A stretch of 64,000 nt of DNA, taken from assembly GCF_021049245.1 (NCBI RefSeq), contig NZ_CP088020.1:2548001-2612000 (forward strand), written 5' to 3'. Positions 28,253-36,928 of this stretch are shown piece after piece (positions within the stretch are counted from its first letter, which is position 1; each line of letters opens with the position of its first letter). The stretch is from Radiobacillus kanasensis (lineage in GTDB: Bacteria > Bacillota > Bacilli > Bacillales > Amphibacillaceae). Made by a program: the position numbers and the translations under genes. The notes below the pieces were generated by a model. It was not told the DNA's origin. It was given only the letters and a program-made list of their open reading frames with translations, and did no database searches.

Positions 28253-28281
28253 TGGAGATTTCATATCATGGAAGGTATAAA
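28253..28281 (+). promoter_or_regulatory. Putative promoter of the 28.3-kb RNA
   Basis: TGGAGA (28253-28258), a 17-bp spacer, TATAAA (28276-28281). The expected start is about 28287, right at the first hairpin. Confidence 0.45.
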
Positions 28282-28285
28282 ATAG

Positions 28286-28427
28286 CCGAGAATGCTGGAC
28301 ACATTCTTGGCAGAGCACGGTAAGGAGTTCAGGCGGGGATTCCCTCTGGACTACCTAACAGGTGAACAAAGAAGAACCCACACCCTATGTGATTTTGCGG
28401 TCACGGGTGGGGGTTTACTTTTTTTAT
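28286..28427 (+). ncRNA. Candidate structured small RNA, class unrecognised
   Basis: About 140 nt with no coding frame. Hairpin 1: CCGAGAATG / CATTCTTGG (28286-28310, 7-base loop). Hairpin 2: GGTA(AGGA)GTTCAG...CTGGACTACC (28319-28355) capped by GGG-ATT-CCC. Then a 3' terminator. No gene follows on this strand for 1.5 kb, so it is not a leader of an obvious gene. It does not match riboswitches, SRP RNA or tmRNA that I know. A 3'UTR of the thioredoxin gene is an alternative. Confidence 0.55.
28375..28427 (+). terminator. Strong terminator of the RNA candidate
   Basis: AACCCACACCC pairs with GGGTGGGGGTT (one mismatch) around an inner GTGA/TCAC, followed by TACTTTTTTTATAATTTTT. Confidence 0.85.
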
Positions 28428-28469
28428 AATTTTTATGAGTTTCCTTGGGTTTCTAGTAAGGCAAGAACA

Positions 28470-28552
28470 AAAGCTCAGGGCGCTCGTTTAGCGACGTACG
28501 GACTGCGCCTGGCCATGCCAGGTGGTTCGACTGTCGCGCTGGAGCTGGACGT
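28470..28552. repeat. GCGCCC-type repeat, short copy
   Basis: It contains GTTTAGCGACGTACGGACTG at one end and GCGCTGGAGCTGGACGTGG at the other, both shared with copy 1 at 5148-5293. The middle is replaced by CCTGGC-CAT-GCCAGG. The rest of the gap to 28659 shows nothing further. Confidence 0.65.
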
Positions 28553-28659
28553 GGCTGTTGATACAGGTTATCCACACATAGCCAATTTTATATTTTCCTG
28601 GCAACAAAGAAAGTCCTCCTGCAAATGTTATCAAGTACCTTCTTCCCTACCCTTATTCT

Positions 28660-29883
28660 CTATTTATTCATCGGTCGTCCAACCCAAGCATCCTGCGCAT
28701 ACCCTCGTTGCTCCCAATATCCGATATGTTCTTCTTCGATTAATTCAATCCGATTAAGCCATTTTACCGATTTGTAGGCGTACATCTCTGGTGTTATTAA
28801 TCGAACAGGTCCTCCGCTTTTCTGTGGAATAAGCTCTCCATCCATGAGAACGGCCACCATCATGTCATAGTTCAGCGCTTGCCGAATAGTTAAGCTATCC
28901 GTATAAATCCCATCCCCTGAATAGAATTTTACGTAGTTTGCCTTCTTTTGTATTCCGGCTCGTTCGAGCATTTCTTTCAAAGGAATACCTTCCCAAGTTA
29001 TATTGTAAACACTCCAACCGGTTACACAGTGAAAATCATGAACTTGTACTGTTCGCTTCAACTTCACAAATTCCTCCCAGTGATACGTTTTGGCGGTGTC
29101 AACCAATCCATCAATCGTAAAGCTCCAGTTTTCATTCGTAAAGGTTGGCATTTCTGTAACAGTATAGTAGCGAAACTCTCCCTCTCTTCCACCTCCTATG
29201 GGTTCTGCATGTGCTGGCTTAGGCAATGGAACCATGTTATTTTCTTCTGGAGCTGTTGTTCGTAGAGACTCTGGTAAGTATGGTCGGAGCCACTTCCAGA
29301 TTGTTGGAGCGAAAACAACCGCCAAAACACTTCCAGTCGCCATTTTTAAAAATGAACGACGTCGATAGATAGGTAAATCTTCTGTGAAAAATTTCGGGTC
29401 TTGTTGTTGATGCTTGCTTTTGCTTAAGCGATTAAACCACTGGCTACGAGTGAGGCTATGATAGATGGCATATGGAACGCCTATCCAGGTTGTAACACCG
29501 TGAATAAATAAAGCCGTAGTATTAAAAAAAGAAGGAAAGTATCGGTGAAAAGTTAAGACAAGCCCAGATAAAATAAGGGTAATTAAGAGGACCATGATGA
29601 AAAATAAGTTGATTCGGTGATTAGGCTTTTTACGAAGGGTTAAAAAATGCTTGGACATCTTAGGTGCGTAGAACATAAGCGGAAGAATGCTAATGATTCC
29701 AATCCATATATGAATATCTTTAATCCAAACTCGGGATGATGGAAACTGAGATCGATAGAAGGTCGAAAACAATAAAAGGCCCGTTACACTTAGCAGTAAA
29801 AAAAGAAAAGCATTCGCATGATGCAATCTCGTTAATCTTAATCCAAACGACAAACGTCTTGAAAAAAATGTTTTCCAACTCAT
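28660..29883 (-). CDS. Fused membrane cytochrome-b-like / molybdopterin oxidoreductase
   Basis: 407 residues. Residues 20-145 hold four membrane segments with regularly spaced His (21/22, 58, 113, 128, 142), resembling a haem b or YedZ-type anchor. A twin-arginine-like RRRSFLK at 174-180 followed by a hydrophobic stretch starts the second part, an SUOX/YedY-type Moco domain with the likely molybdenum-ligating Cys286 in HDFHCVTGWS. Electron donor and substrate are unknown; a methionine-sulfoxide or sulfite-type reaction is only inferred. AAAGGAGAG precedes the ATG. Confidence 0.82.
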   Translation of the reverse strand: MSWKTFFSRRLSFGLRLTRLHHANAFLFLLLSVTGLLLFSTFYRSQFPSSRVWIKDIHIWIGIISILPLMFYAPKMSKHFLTLRKKPNHRINLFFIMVLLITLILSGLVLTFHRYFPSFFNTTALFIHGVTTWIGVPYAIYHSLTRSQWFNRLSKSKHQQQDPKFFTEDLPIYRRRSFLKMATGSVLAVVFAPTIWKWLRPYLPESLRTTAPEENNMVPLPKPAHAEPIGGGREGEFRYYTVTEMPTFTNENWSFTIDGLVDTAKTYHWEEFVKLKRTVQVHDFHCVTGWSVYNITWEGIPLKEMLERAGIQKKANYVKFYSGDGIYTDSLTIRQALNYDMMVAVLMDGELIPQKSGGPVRLITPEMYAYKSVKWLNRIELIEEEHIGYWEQRGYAQDAWVGRPMNK

Positions 29884-30002
29884 CAGCTATCTCTCCTTTT
29901 CCTTTCTTAGAGCTAGTATATATCAACTTCCTCTTTGTTGTTAGAAGAAATACTTTCTCTCCGTGTTAAAATTAGAACAATCACACATAAGGAGTTAAAG
30001 AA

Positions 30003-31064
30003 ATGAAAAAACAAAAAAGACTAAGGGATTACGGCATACATATCGGAGAAATGAATACAGGCCCTAAGAATAGCATTACCGATGTACGAGACATAACCGT
30101 TGGACAGGTTACGCTGAGCGACCAAAATATTCAGAGTGGAGTTACAGCTATCCTTCCTCACTTAGGAAATATTTTTCAAGAAAAAGTACTAGCGTCTACC
30201 CATGTGATTAATGGATTCGGAAAAACTACGGGGGCCATACAGATTGGGGAGCTTGGCACAATCGAAACGCCTATAATATTGACGAACACGTTAAGTGTTG
30301 GGCTAGCATCTGATGCATTAATTGACTATATGCTGGAGCAAAATCCGGAGATAGGTCGCACAACCGGAACCGTTAACCCGATAGTCGGGGAATGTAACGA
30401 TATGTTTTTAAATGATATCCGTGCAAAGGTGATTACAAAAGAACACATTATGGAAGCGATACAAACTGCTTCAACAGAGGTTACAGAAGGTACAGTCGGG
30501 GCTGGAACAGGTATGCTTTGCTACTCTTTAAAAGGTGGTGTAGGTACTTCCTCTCGAATTATTGATTTGGAGCACGGTTCTTATACACTCGGGGTGTTAG
30601 TCGTTTCGAACTTCGGAATCTTACGAGATTTAACGATCAGAGGGAACCCAATTGGGAAAACGTTAAAAGAAAGAATCCTTCAATCCTGGGAGGAAAAGGA
30701 TAAAGGATCGATTATGATGATTGTGGCTACCGATTTGCCTGTGTCGGAACGTCAACTAAATCGGATACTAAAGCGAACGAATACTGGTTTGGCTCGGACA
30801 GGTTCGATTATTACCAATGGAAGTGGTGAAATTGCCATCGGTTTCTCTACAGCCAACAAGATTCCTCATCAAAAATCACATACACTTCATACCCTTCATA
30901 CGATTCATGAAGAAGAGATGGATGCGGCGTTTCGTGCTGTCGGGGAAGCGACAGAAGAAGCAGTTCTAAATTCTCTAGTCACGGCAACCGCCGTTACAGG
31001 GAGAGATGGAAACGAACGTCCAGCATTCAAGGATCTTTTGCAATCGTTTGAAATATCTCTATAA
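30003..31064 (+). CDS. P1-family (DmpA-like) aminopeptidase
   Basis: 353 residues. Family landmarks: GVTAILPHLGN, NGFGKTTG, TGTVNPIVGECND, TLGVLVVSNFG and GNGSGE-like text. A Gly235-Ser236 bond in KGSIMMIVATD corresponds to the autocleavage site that frees the N-terminal Ser nucleophile in DmpA. Expected cytosolic peptidase/amidase of the Ntn-like DOM fold. Own ribosome site (AAGGAG); transcribed away from the Moco enzyme. Confidence 0.88.
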   Translation: MKKQKRLRDYGIHIGEMNTGPKNSITDVRDITVGQVTLSDQNIQSGVTAILPHLGNIFQEKVLASTHVINGFGKTTGAIQIGELGTIETPIILTNTLSVGLASDALIDYMLEQNPEIGRTTGTVNPIVGECNDMFLNDIRAKVITKEHIMEAIQTASTEVTEGTVGAGTGMLCYSLKGGVGTSSRIIDLEHGSYTLGVLVVSNFGILRDLTIRGNPIGKTLKERILQSWEEKDKGSIMMIVATDLPVSERQLNRILKRTNTGLARTGSIITNGSGEIAIGFSTANKIPHQKSHTLHTLHTIHEEEMDAAFRAVGEATEEAVLNSLVTATAVTGRDGNERPAFKDLLQSFEISL

Positions 31065-31185
31065 AGACAGGCCCTCTACTTACACGATTGGGCTGTATTC
31101 TCCCATAGAGCTACATCATTATCTAATTTCGAATGTTAACTCTGTCTTTTTTTGTCCATACTGATGACAAGAAAGAAGGGATACT

Positions 31186-32187
31186 ATGCACTTACAACAG
31201 CTTTGGCAATTATACTTTCGAATACCCTTACTCTACCGTTTACTTTTAACGGTTCTTGCCTTAATGTTTTTATTTGGCATTACGATACACTTTATCGAAC
31301 CTGATAGCTTTCCAACCATCTTTGATGGCATCTGGTGGGCTTTTGTTACAGGCTCTACAGTTGGGTATGGAGATTACGTGCCTTTAAGTATGGTCGGACG
31401 GATGATGGCGATATTTCTTATCCTAGCAGGTGGTGGCCTTGTCACGTTTTACATGGCGACAGTATCAGCAAAAACCGTTAATCTTGAGCACGACTTATCG
31501 AGAGGGAAAGTTAAATATAGTGGCAAAGACCATATAGTGTTTATCGGATGGAACGAGAGAACTAAACATCTACTAGACTTCGTGAAAGATAGGCATCGTG
31601 AACAATCTATCGTATTAATTGATCAATCATTAAATAATTTCTTGTACCAAGAGCATATGGTACACTTCGTTCGTGGGGATGCAACCGAAGATGAGACGTT
31701 AACCAAGGCAAATATTCAGCAGGCAAAATTTGTTGTTATAACCTCGGATCCATCCAAAAATGAGCGTCAAGCAGACCAACAAAGCATTTTGACAACAGTT
31801 GCCATCCGTGGGAATAATCCTCATGTAACGATTATTACGGAGATTTTAAAGAAAGACCAAGTTGTCAATGCCACAAGAGCTGGGGCTGATTCCGTCATAC
31901 GTTCTAACGATTTTATGAGCACGTTATTTTACCATGAAATATTTCGAAATGAGCCTGTTAAGCCCTTTAATTTAATTCTAGAATTATTTTCTAATCAACA
32001 GTTTAAAGAGCTATTGCTACCAGAACACCTTAACGGAAAGACCTTTTTGGCTACGTCCGATTATTTGGTGGCTGCGGAACAAATATTAATCGGCATAAAA
32101 AGAAATGGAGAGCTATTCATAAACCCTCCATTCCATGAAATTCTTACCCACGAAGATACGTTACTTGTTCTATCTAGATTAGACTAA
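31186..32187 (+). CDS. yugO: Potassium channel with RCK domain (YugO-like)
   Basis: 333 residues. Two membrane helices (about 17-36 and 68-88) flank the selectivity filter TVGYGD (58-63). An RCK/TrkA-N domain follows, with VFIGWNERTK near 113, then a C-terminal TrkA-C-like part. B. subtilis YugO is the K+ channel used in biofilm electrical signalling. In this window it is followed by convergent yugN, overlapping by 9 bp, and pgi lies nearby as in Bacillus. Confidence 0.9.
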   Translation: MHLQQLWQLYFRIPLLYRLLLTVLALMFLFGITIHFIEPDSFPTIFDGIWWAFVTGSTVGYGDYVPLSMVGRMMAIFLILAGGGLVTFYMATVSAKTVNLEHDLSRGKVKYSGKDHIVFIGWNERTKHLLDFVKDRHREQSIVLIDQSLNNFLYQEHMVHFVRGDATEDETLTKANIQQAKFVVITSDPSKNERQADQQSILTTVAIRGNNPHVTIITEILKKDQVVNATRAGADSVIRSNDFMSTLFYHEIFRNEPVKPFNLILELFSNQQFKELLLPEHLNGKTFLATSDYLVAAEQILIGIKRNGELFINPPFHEILTHEDTLLVLSRLD

Positions 32188-32580
32188 TAGATGCTCTAGC
32201 TGTTGTACGAGTTTCTTTCCTCTGTTGACATATTTATCCGGCACCTTCGCGTCTGGGTCTACAGGGGATTGAAACTGGTTCACCATTCCTTGGAGTGCTC
32301 CGTTATCTGCATGGTTTTCTACTCCACCTTGGTAAATATGGGCTAGTACGAATGGACTTCCTAAGCGAACCGTTGCTCCTGGTGCATCCAACATTCCTGA
32401 TTCCACTTTGAAAGGGATACGAAGATACTCATATCCACCCTGATCTGCCATTTGATAATCGAAACACCCTTCATCGTAATCCCAGTTCCCCCCTACAACA
32501 TATCCGAGAGGCTTTAATTGCTTTTCTAATTCATAAAGGGAAAAGACTTTATTTTCTAAACTCGAAGCTATCGGAATCAT
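32179..32580 (-). CDS. yugN: YugN-like family protein
   Basis: 133 residues, soluble. It begins MIPIASSLENKVFSLYELE with GGNWDYDEGCFDYQM, the recognisable YugN text. Function unknown. AAAAGGAG precedes the ATG. Its 3' end overlaps the 3' end of yugO tail to tail. Confidence 0.85.
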   Translation of the reverse strand: MIPIASSLENKVFSLYELEKQLKPLGYVVGGNWDYDEGCFDYQMADQGGYEYLRIPFKVESGMLDAPGATVRLGSPFVLAHIYQGGVENHADNGALQGMVNQFQSPVDPDAKVPDKYVNRGKKLVQQLEHLLV

Positions 32581-32754
32581 GAGAAAACTCCTTTTTAGGT
32601 TCTATGATATTACTTTACCCTCTTCTGTCATTTTTATGTTTCTAACAAAATCGTTCCTAGAGAATATAAATGTTTTTCTTCCCAAGAAAGCGAATAACTC
32701 TTTATAATGGTCCTGTACAGGTTTCGAGAATCCTTAATGAAAGGGGTTACATAT

Positions 32755-34476
32755 ATGTTTGAACTGATGCTCACAATGCTGGAACGACTAGGAATCATTG
32801 TGATGATCGCCTTTATATTGACTCGCTTTCGCTTTTTTCGGCAAATGGTACAAGCGGATCAATTAGGAAAAAGACAACAATACCTTGCCATCTTATTTTT
32901 TGGCTTTTTTGGCATCATTGGAACGTATTCCGGCTTAACCTTTAGCCCAGAATCCTTTCAATTTGACCGCTGGGCGAACAACCTTACACATGATGAGGCA
33001 CTAGCAAACTCACGCGTTATTGGAGTCATTATTGCAGGGTTATTAGGTGGTTACAAGGTAGGGATTGGAGCTGGGATTATCGCGGGAGTTCACCGATTTA
33101 GCTTAGGTGGATTTACTGGATTTGCTTGTGGGTTTTCTGCCATAATTGCTGGCCTTATATCAGGGGCATTCCATCAGAAAAATAAGCACGTCTCCCCTAA
33201 GAAAGCTTTTTTAGTAGGTGGATTAGCAGAAGCTATCCAAATGCTCATTATATTAGTAGTAGCTCGCCCTTTTGATCAAGCTTTTTCACTTGTTCAAGGA
33301 ATCGGTATTCCCATGATTTTAGCAAATGGTATAGGCTCCGCTATCTTTCTCTTAATCGTACAAAATGTCCTAAATGAGGAAGAGAAAATGGGTGCTTTAC
33401 AAGCTCAAAAAGCACTTCGACTAGCCGAAAGCACCGTTTCTTTTTTAAGAAAAGGATTGAACCCTCAATCTGCAAAAGCGGTTTGCGATATTTTGCTGCA
33501 TGAAGTTGAAGCAAGTGCGATTTCGATTACAGACACCAAACAAATTCTTTCCCATGTTGGCTTAGCAGACGATCACCACCAAAGCCACTCTCCTATACAA
33601 ACAGATGTTACACGAAAGGTGATTGCAGAAGGGAGATTAATTGTTGCCAAACATGAAGATATACGTTGCATGGAAGAGGACTGCCCTCTATCTGCTGTCA
33701 TCGTCGCCCCGTTAAAACAACGTGGAGTAACCATTGGAACGTTAAAATTTTATTTTCAATCTGAAAAAGAAATAACCGATGTGGTCATCCAACTCATGAA
33801 AGGGTTAGGTTCTTTATTATCCAATCAATTAGACATTTCCGAAGCGGACCGTGCGTTTGAGTTGGCGAAAGAAGCGGAGATTCGGGCATTACAAGCACAA
33901 ATTAGTCCTCATTTTTTATTTAATAGTTTGAACATTATTGTTTCGCTTATTCGTACGAATCCAAATAAGGCCAGAACATTACTTGTCTCCCTATCTCATT
34001 TTCTGAGACAGAACATTAAAGGAACAACGCTATCCTTAACGACATTGGAACAAGAATTAAAGCACGTTCGAGCATACTTACTTATCGAAGAAGCTCGCTT
34101 TGTGGACCGGTTAACTGTGAATTATAACATTGAGGAACGCTTACTTCATCGTAAGGTCCCTCCTCTATTATTACAACCAATCGTGGAAAATGCCGTAAAG
34201 CATGGAATTAAGGATCGAGAAATAGACTGTCATATAAACATCTCCATCCAATCAACTCCAGATGGAAAAACAAGAATTTCCGTAAGGGACAATGGGAATG
34301 GAATCTCTCCAGACCAACAAGAGCAGATTGCGAAAGAAGTTTTTACTGAGTCAGAAGGAACAGGTATTGGCTTATTCAATGTAAACCGAAGGCTACAAAT
34401 GATGTATGGAGAAGACTCCTTGTTAGTTATTACAAGTTCCCCTGAAAATGGTACAGAAGTAACATTCGAAATATAA
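32755..34476 (+). CDS. lytS: LytS-type sensor histidine kinase
   Basis: 573 residues from ATG 32755 (MFELMLTMLERLG; AAAGGGG upstream; an ATG at 32737 is possible). The N-terminal 5TM LytS membrane region (about 1-200) is followed by a GAF-like domain, then a His_kinase domain with ISPHFLFNSLN carrying the phospho-acceptor His, and an HATPase_c domain (VENAVKHG, DNGNGI, GIGLFNVNRRL). It senses extracellular pyruvate or membrane changes in related systems. Paired with lytT 19 bp downstream. Confidence 0.92.
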   Translation: MFELMLTMLERLGIIVMIAFILTRFRFFRQMVQADQLGKRQQYLAILFFGFFGIIGTYSGLTFSPESFQFDRWANNLTHDEALANSRVIGVIIAGLLGGYKVGIGAGIIAGVHRFSLGGFTGFACGFSAIIAGLISGAFHQKNKHVSPKKAFLVGGLAEAIQMLIILVVARPFDQAFSLVQGIGIPMILANGIGSAIFLLIVQNVLNEEEKMGALQAQKALRLAESTVSFLRKGLNPQSAKAVCDILLHEVEASAISITDTKQILSHVGLADDHHQSHSPIQTDVTRKVIAEGRLIVAKHEDIRCMEEDCPLSAVIVAPLKQRGVTIGTLKFYFQSEKEITDVVIQLMKGLGSLLSNQLDISEADRAFELAKEAEIRALQAQISPHFLFNSLNIIVSLIRTNPNKARTLLVSLSHFLRQNIKGTTLSLTTLEQELKHVRAYLLIEEARFVDRLTVNYNIEERLLHRKVPPLLLQPIVENAVKHGIKDREIDCHINISIQSTPDGKTRISVRDNGNGISPDQQEQIAKEVFTESEGTGIGLFNVNRRLQMMYGEDSLLVITSSPENGTEVTFEI

Positions 34477-34495
34477 GGATGGGAGGTAAAATGAA

Positions 34496-35224
34496 TTGAC
34501 AAAACCTATTAAAGTCCTAATCGTTGATGACGAACGCTATAGTAGAGAGGAATTATCACATCTACTATCTACTTATACGACCATCCGTATTGTCGGAGAA
34601 GCGGATTCAGGCGATCAATGTATTACAAAGGCGCTTGAGCTTCAACCAGATGTTATTTTTTTAGATATTGAAATGCCGAAACGTAATGGTATGGATACAG
34701 CAAATATGCTGAAGGAATTGAAAAAAACACCGTTAATCGTGTTTGCTACAGCTTATCCGAATTTCGCTGTAGAAGCCTTTCGACAAGAAGCAGTCGATTA
34801 TCTCGTAAAGCCGTTTGATCCACAAGAGCTGGACGAAACCGTTCATCGATTAGAACGCTATTTATTAACAGATCGAGAAGAAAATGCGGGACCAACCCCT
34901 TTCAAGCTAGCAATTGAAGGAGAAGAAATCATCTATATCAATCCAAATGATATTTTATTTATTTACAGAGATAATCGAGTGACCAAAATCGCTTTAACTG
35001 GGGAGGAATTTGAAACGAAGACCCCTTTAAAAGAATTAGAAGCGAGACTGAAGGAATATTCTTTTTTCCGTACCCACAAAAGTTATCTTGTGAACTTAAA
35101 CCATGTGTCGCGACTTATTCCGTGGTTTAATGGTGCCTATCATCTAGAAATGGAAGGAACAAAAGAAATGTTATCGGTTAGCCGAAACTATGTAAAAGCA
35201 TTACGTGCTGAGCTAGAATTGTAA
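34496..35224 (+). CDS. lytT: LytT-type response regulator (CheY + LytTR domains)
   Basis: 242 residues from a TTG start (GGGAGG upstream; an out-of-frame ATG-AAT-TGA overlaps it). Receiver domain with acidic pocket VDDE, phospho-acceptor Asp in VIFLDIEMPK, and KPFD. The C-terminal LytTR DNA-binding domain runs from about 140 to 240. It should activate the downstream CstA-type transporter; direct repeats in that promoter fit LytTR binding. Confidence 0.92.
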   Translation: MTKPIKVLIVDDERYSREELSHLLSTYTTIRIVGEADSGDQCITKALELQPDVIFLDIEMPKRNGMDTANMLKELKKTPLIVFATAYPNFAVEAFRQEAVDYLVKPFDPQELDETVHRLERYLLTDREENAGPTPFKLAIEGEEIIYINPNDILFIYRDNRVTKIALTGEEFETKTPLKELEARLKEYSFFRTHKSYLVNLNHVSRLIPWFNGAYHLEMEGTKEMLSVSRNYVKALRAELEL

Positions 35225-35255
35225 CGTGGATTCCGACACCTTAATCTCATAGAAC

Positions 35256-35289
35256 AACATGTAAATCCTTTATTTAAACATGTTACTCC
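35256..35289 (+). promoter_or_regulatory. Candidate LytT binding repeats
   Basis: AACATGT occurs at 35256 and again at 35277, 21 bp apart (two helical turns), the layout LytTR regulators use. The motif is itself palindromic, so a weak hairpin after lytT is an alternative reading. Confidence 0.45.
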
Positions 35290-35302
35290 TATCCCACCAT
35301 AT

Positions 35303-35318
35303 TTGATAACGCTTTCAT
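35303..35318 (+). promoter_or_regulatory. CcpA catabolite-responsive element (cre)
   Basis: TTGATAACGCTTTCAT matches the Bacillus cre consensus WTGNAARCGNWWWCAW at all but one fixed position. It sits just before a TATACA/TACAAT-like -10 of cstA, fitting repression on preferred sugars. Confidence 0.7.
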
Positions 35319-35356
35319 ATACAATGGTAGCAGTAATTAGATAAGGAGGAAGGAAA

Positions 35357-36799
35357 ATGTTTACGTTTATAAGCGGAATTTTACTTCTCATAATTGGTTA
35401 TTTCACCTATGGAAAAGTTGTAGAACGAGTTTTTGGAGTAAATGATAGCCGTCAGACACCTGCATTCAGTCATAAGGATGGCATCGATTATTTACCAATG
35501 GACCAAAAAAAGAATTCACTCGTTCAACTATTAAACATTGCTGGAGTTGGTCCAATATTCGGGCCTATTATGGGGGCACTTTATGGCCCGGTCGCATTCA
35601 TTTGGATTGTGCTTGGCTGTATTTTTGCCGGTGCTGTCCATGATTATTTAACAGGGATGATCTCCATCCGTAATCACGGCGCACATTTACCTGAGCTAGC
35701 AGGGAAATTCCTAGGCAAAGTAATGAAACACGTCGTAAATGGATTTGCTGTTTTGCTTCTACTTTTAGTAGGGACTGTTTTTGTTACAGCACCAGCCGAT
35801 TTATTAAACAGCTTAATGGGGGGCTGGGCATCACTAGGACTTATTTTGGCGGCTATTTTTATCTACTACATTTTAGCTACGTTACTCCCGATTGATAAGA
35901 TTATCGGTCGGTTTTATCCGATATTCGGAGCGTTATTGCTAATCTCTGCTATTGGTGTAGGTATTGGTTTAGTCTTTACAGGTGCTCCAATTCCAGAGCT
36001 ATCCTTTACAAACTTACATCCGGATAACGCGCCAATCTTCCCATTACTATTCTTAACGATTTCTTGTGGAGCACTATCTGGATTCCATGCAACACAAACA
36101 CCTATCATTTCACGTACGACACAAAGTGAAAAGCAAGGTCGCTTCATTTTTTATGGAATGATGATTGCAGAAGGGATCATTGCCATGATCTGGGCTGCTG
36201 CTGGTATGAGCATGTTTGACGGGTCTACAGGTTTGAATGAGATTCTTGCCAATGGAGGACCTGGCGCTGTTGTTACAGAAGTATCTACAACGCTACTTGG
36301 TGCTGTTGGTGGAACACTTGCTATTCTAGGGGTTATCGTTCTGCCTATCACGTCTGGTGACACAGCGTTCCGAAGTGCTCGTATGATTATCGCAGATTAT
36401 TTAAAAATTGCACAAAAGAAAACGATCAACCGTTTATGGATTGCATTACCGTTGTTTGCTCTTTCTTTTCTCTTGACGAAGATTGACTTCACTTTACTAT
36501 GGAGATACTTTTCTTGGGCGAACCAATCCACAGCAATGATCGCCTTATGGGTCGGAGCTATGTACTTGTTTATTGCTAAGAAAAACTATTACATTCCGAT
36601 GATTCCAGCTATATTCATTACCATGGCAACGTTCACCTATATCCTAAATGCGCAAATCGGATTTGGACTTTCTTTACCGATCTCCTACGTGAGTGCAGCC
36701 ATTATTACTATAGCTATTACATTGATATTCTTCCGAGCAGCCAATAAAGCTCGACAAGCAGAGATACCACTGGATGACGAAGTACCATTTGTAGCCTAA
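35357..36799 (+). CDS. cstA: CstA-family carbon-starvation/pyruvate transporter
   Basis: 480 residues with about 12 or more membrane helices. CstA-family text includes NIAGVGPIFGPIMGALYGP and FAGAVHDYLTGMIS. E. coli relatives CstA and BtsT are proton-coupled pyruvate/peptide transporters, and BtsT is governed by the LytS/LytTR pair BtsSR. The same neighbourhood here argues for pyruvate uptake. AAGGAGGAAGG precedes the ATG. Confidence 0.88.
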   Translation: MFTFISGILLLIIGYFTYGKVVERVFGVNDSRQTPAFSHKDGIDYLPMDQKKNSLVQLLNIAGVGPIFGPIMGALYGPVAFIWIVLGCIFAGAVHDYLTGMISIRNHGAHLPELAGKFLGKVMKHVVNGFAVLLLLLVGTVFVTAPADLLNSLMGGWASLGLILAAIFIYYILATLLPIDKIIGRFYPIFGALLLISAIGVGIGLVFTGAPIPELSFTNLHPDNAPIFPLLFLTISCGALSGFHATQTPIISRTTQSEKQGRFIFYGMMIAEGIIAMIWAAAGMSMFDGSTGLNEILANGGPGAVVTEVSTTLLGAVGGTLAILGVIVLPITSGDTAFRSARMIIADYLKIAQKKTINRLWIALPLFALSFLLTKIDFTLLWRYFSWANQSTAMIALWVGAMYLFIAKKNYYIPMIPAIFITMATFTYILNAQIGFGLSLPISYVSAAIITIAITLIFFRAANKARQAEIPLDDEVPFVA

Positions 36800-36815
36800 A
36801 GAAATTTTGGTTTAG

Positions 36816-36887
36816 TCTTAGTTACACTTATACTTGGAACTTTACAATTTTTACTTCGTCGGATTTCTTCTTGTTAAAATTTAATAC
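36816..36887. repeat. 72-bp intergenic repeat, copy 2
   Basis: Aligns with 13191-13262 end to end at roughly three-quarters identity by eye. Placed 16 bp after the cstA stop and before its terminator. Confidence 0.7.
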
Positions 36888-36895
36888 TATAAAGG

Positions 36896-36924
36896 AAAAC
36901 CCGCTCTTCACTGAGCGGGTTTTT
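36896..36924. terminator. Bidirectional terminator between cstA and pgi
   Basis: AAAACCCGCTC-loop-GAGCGGGTTTT, with T tracts on both strands. Confidence 0.9.
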
Positions 36925-36928
36925 ACCT

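Noticed and set aside
31063..31155. AAAGACAG...CTGTCTTTTTTT as a terminator after the P1 peptidase
   Set aside because: The arms are about 75 bases apart with only weak inner pairing; too uncertain to list.
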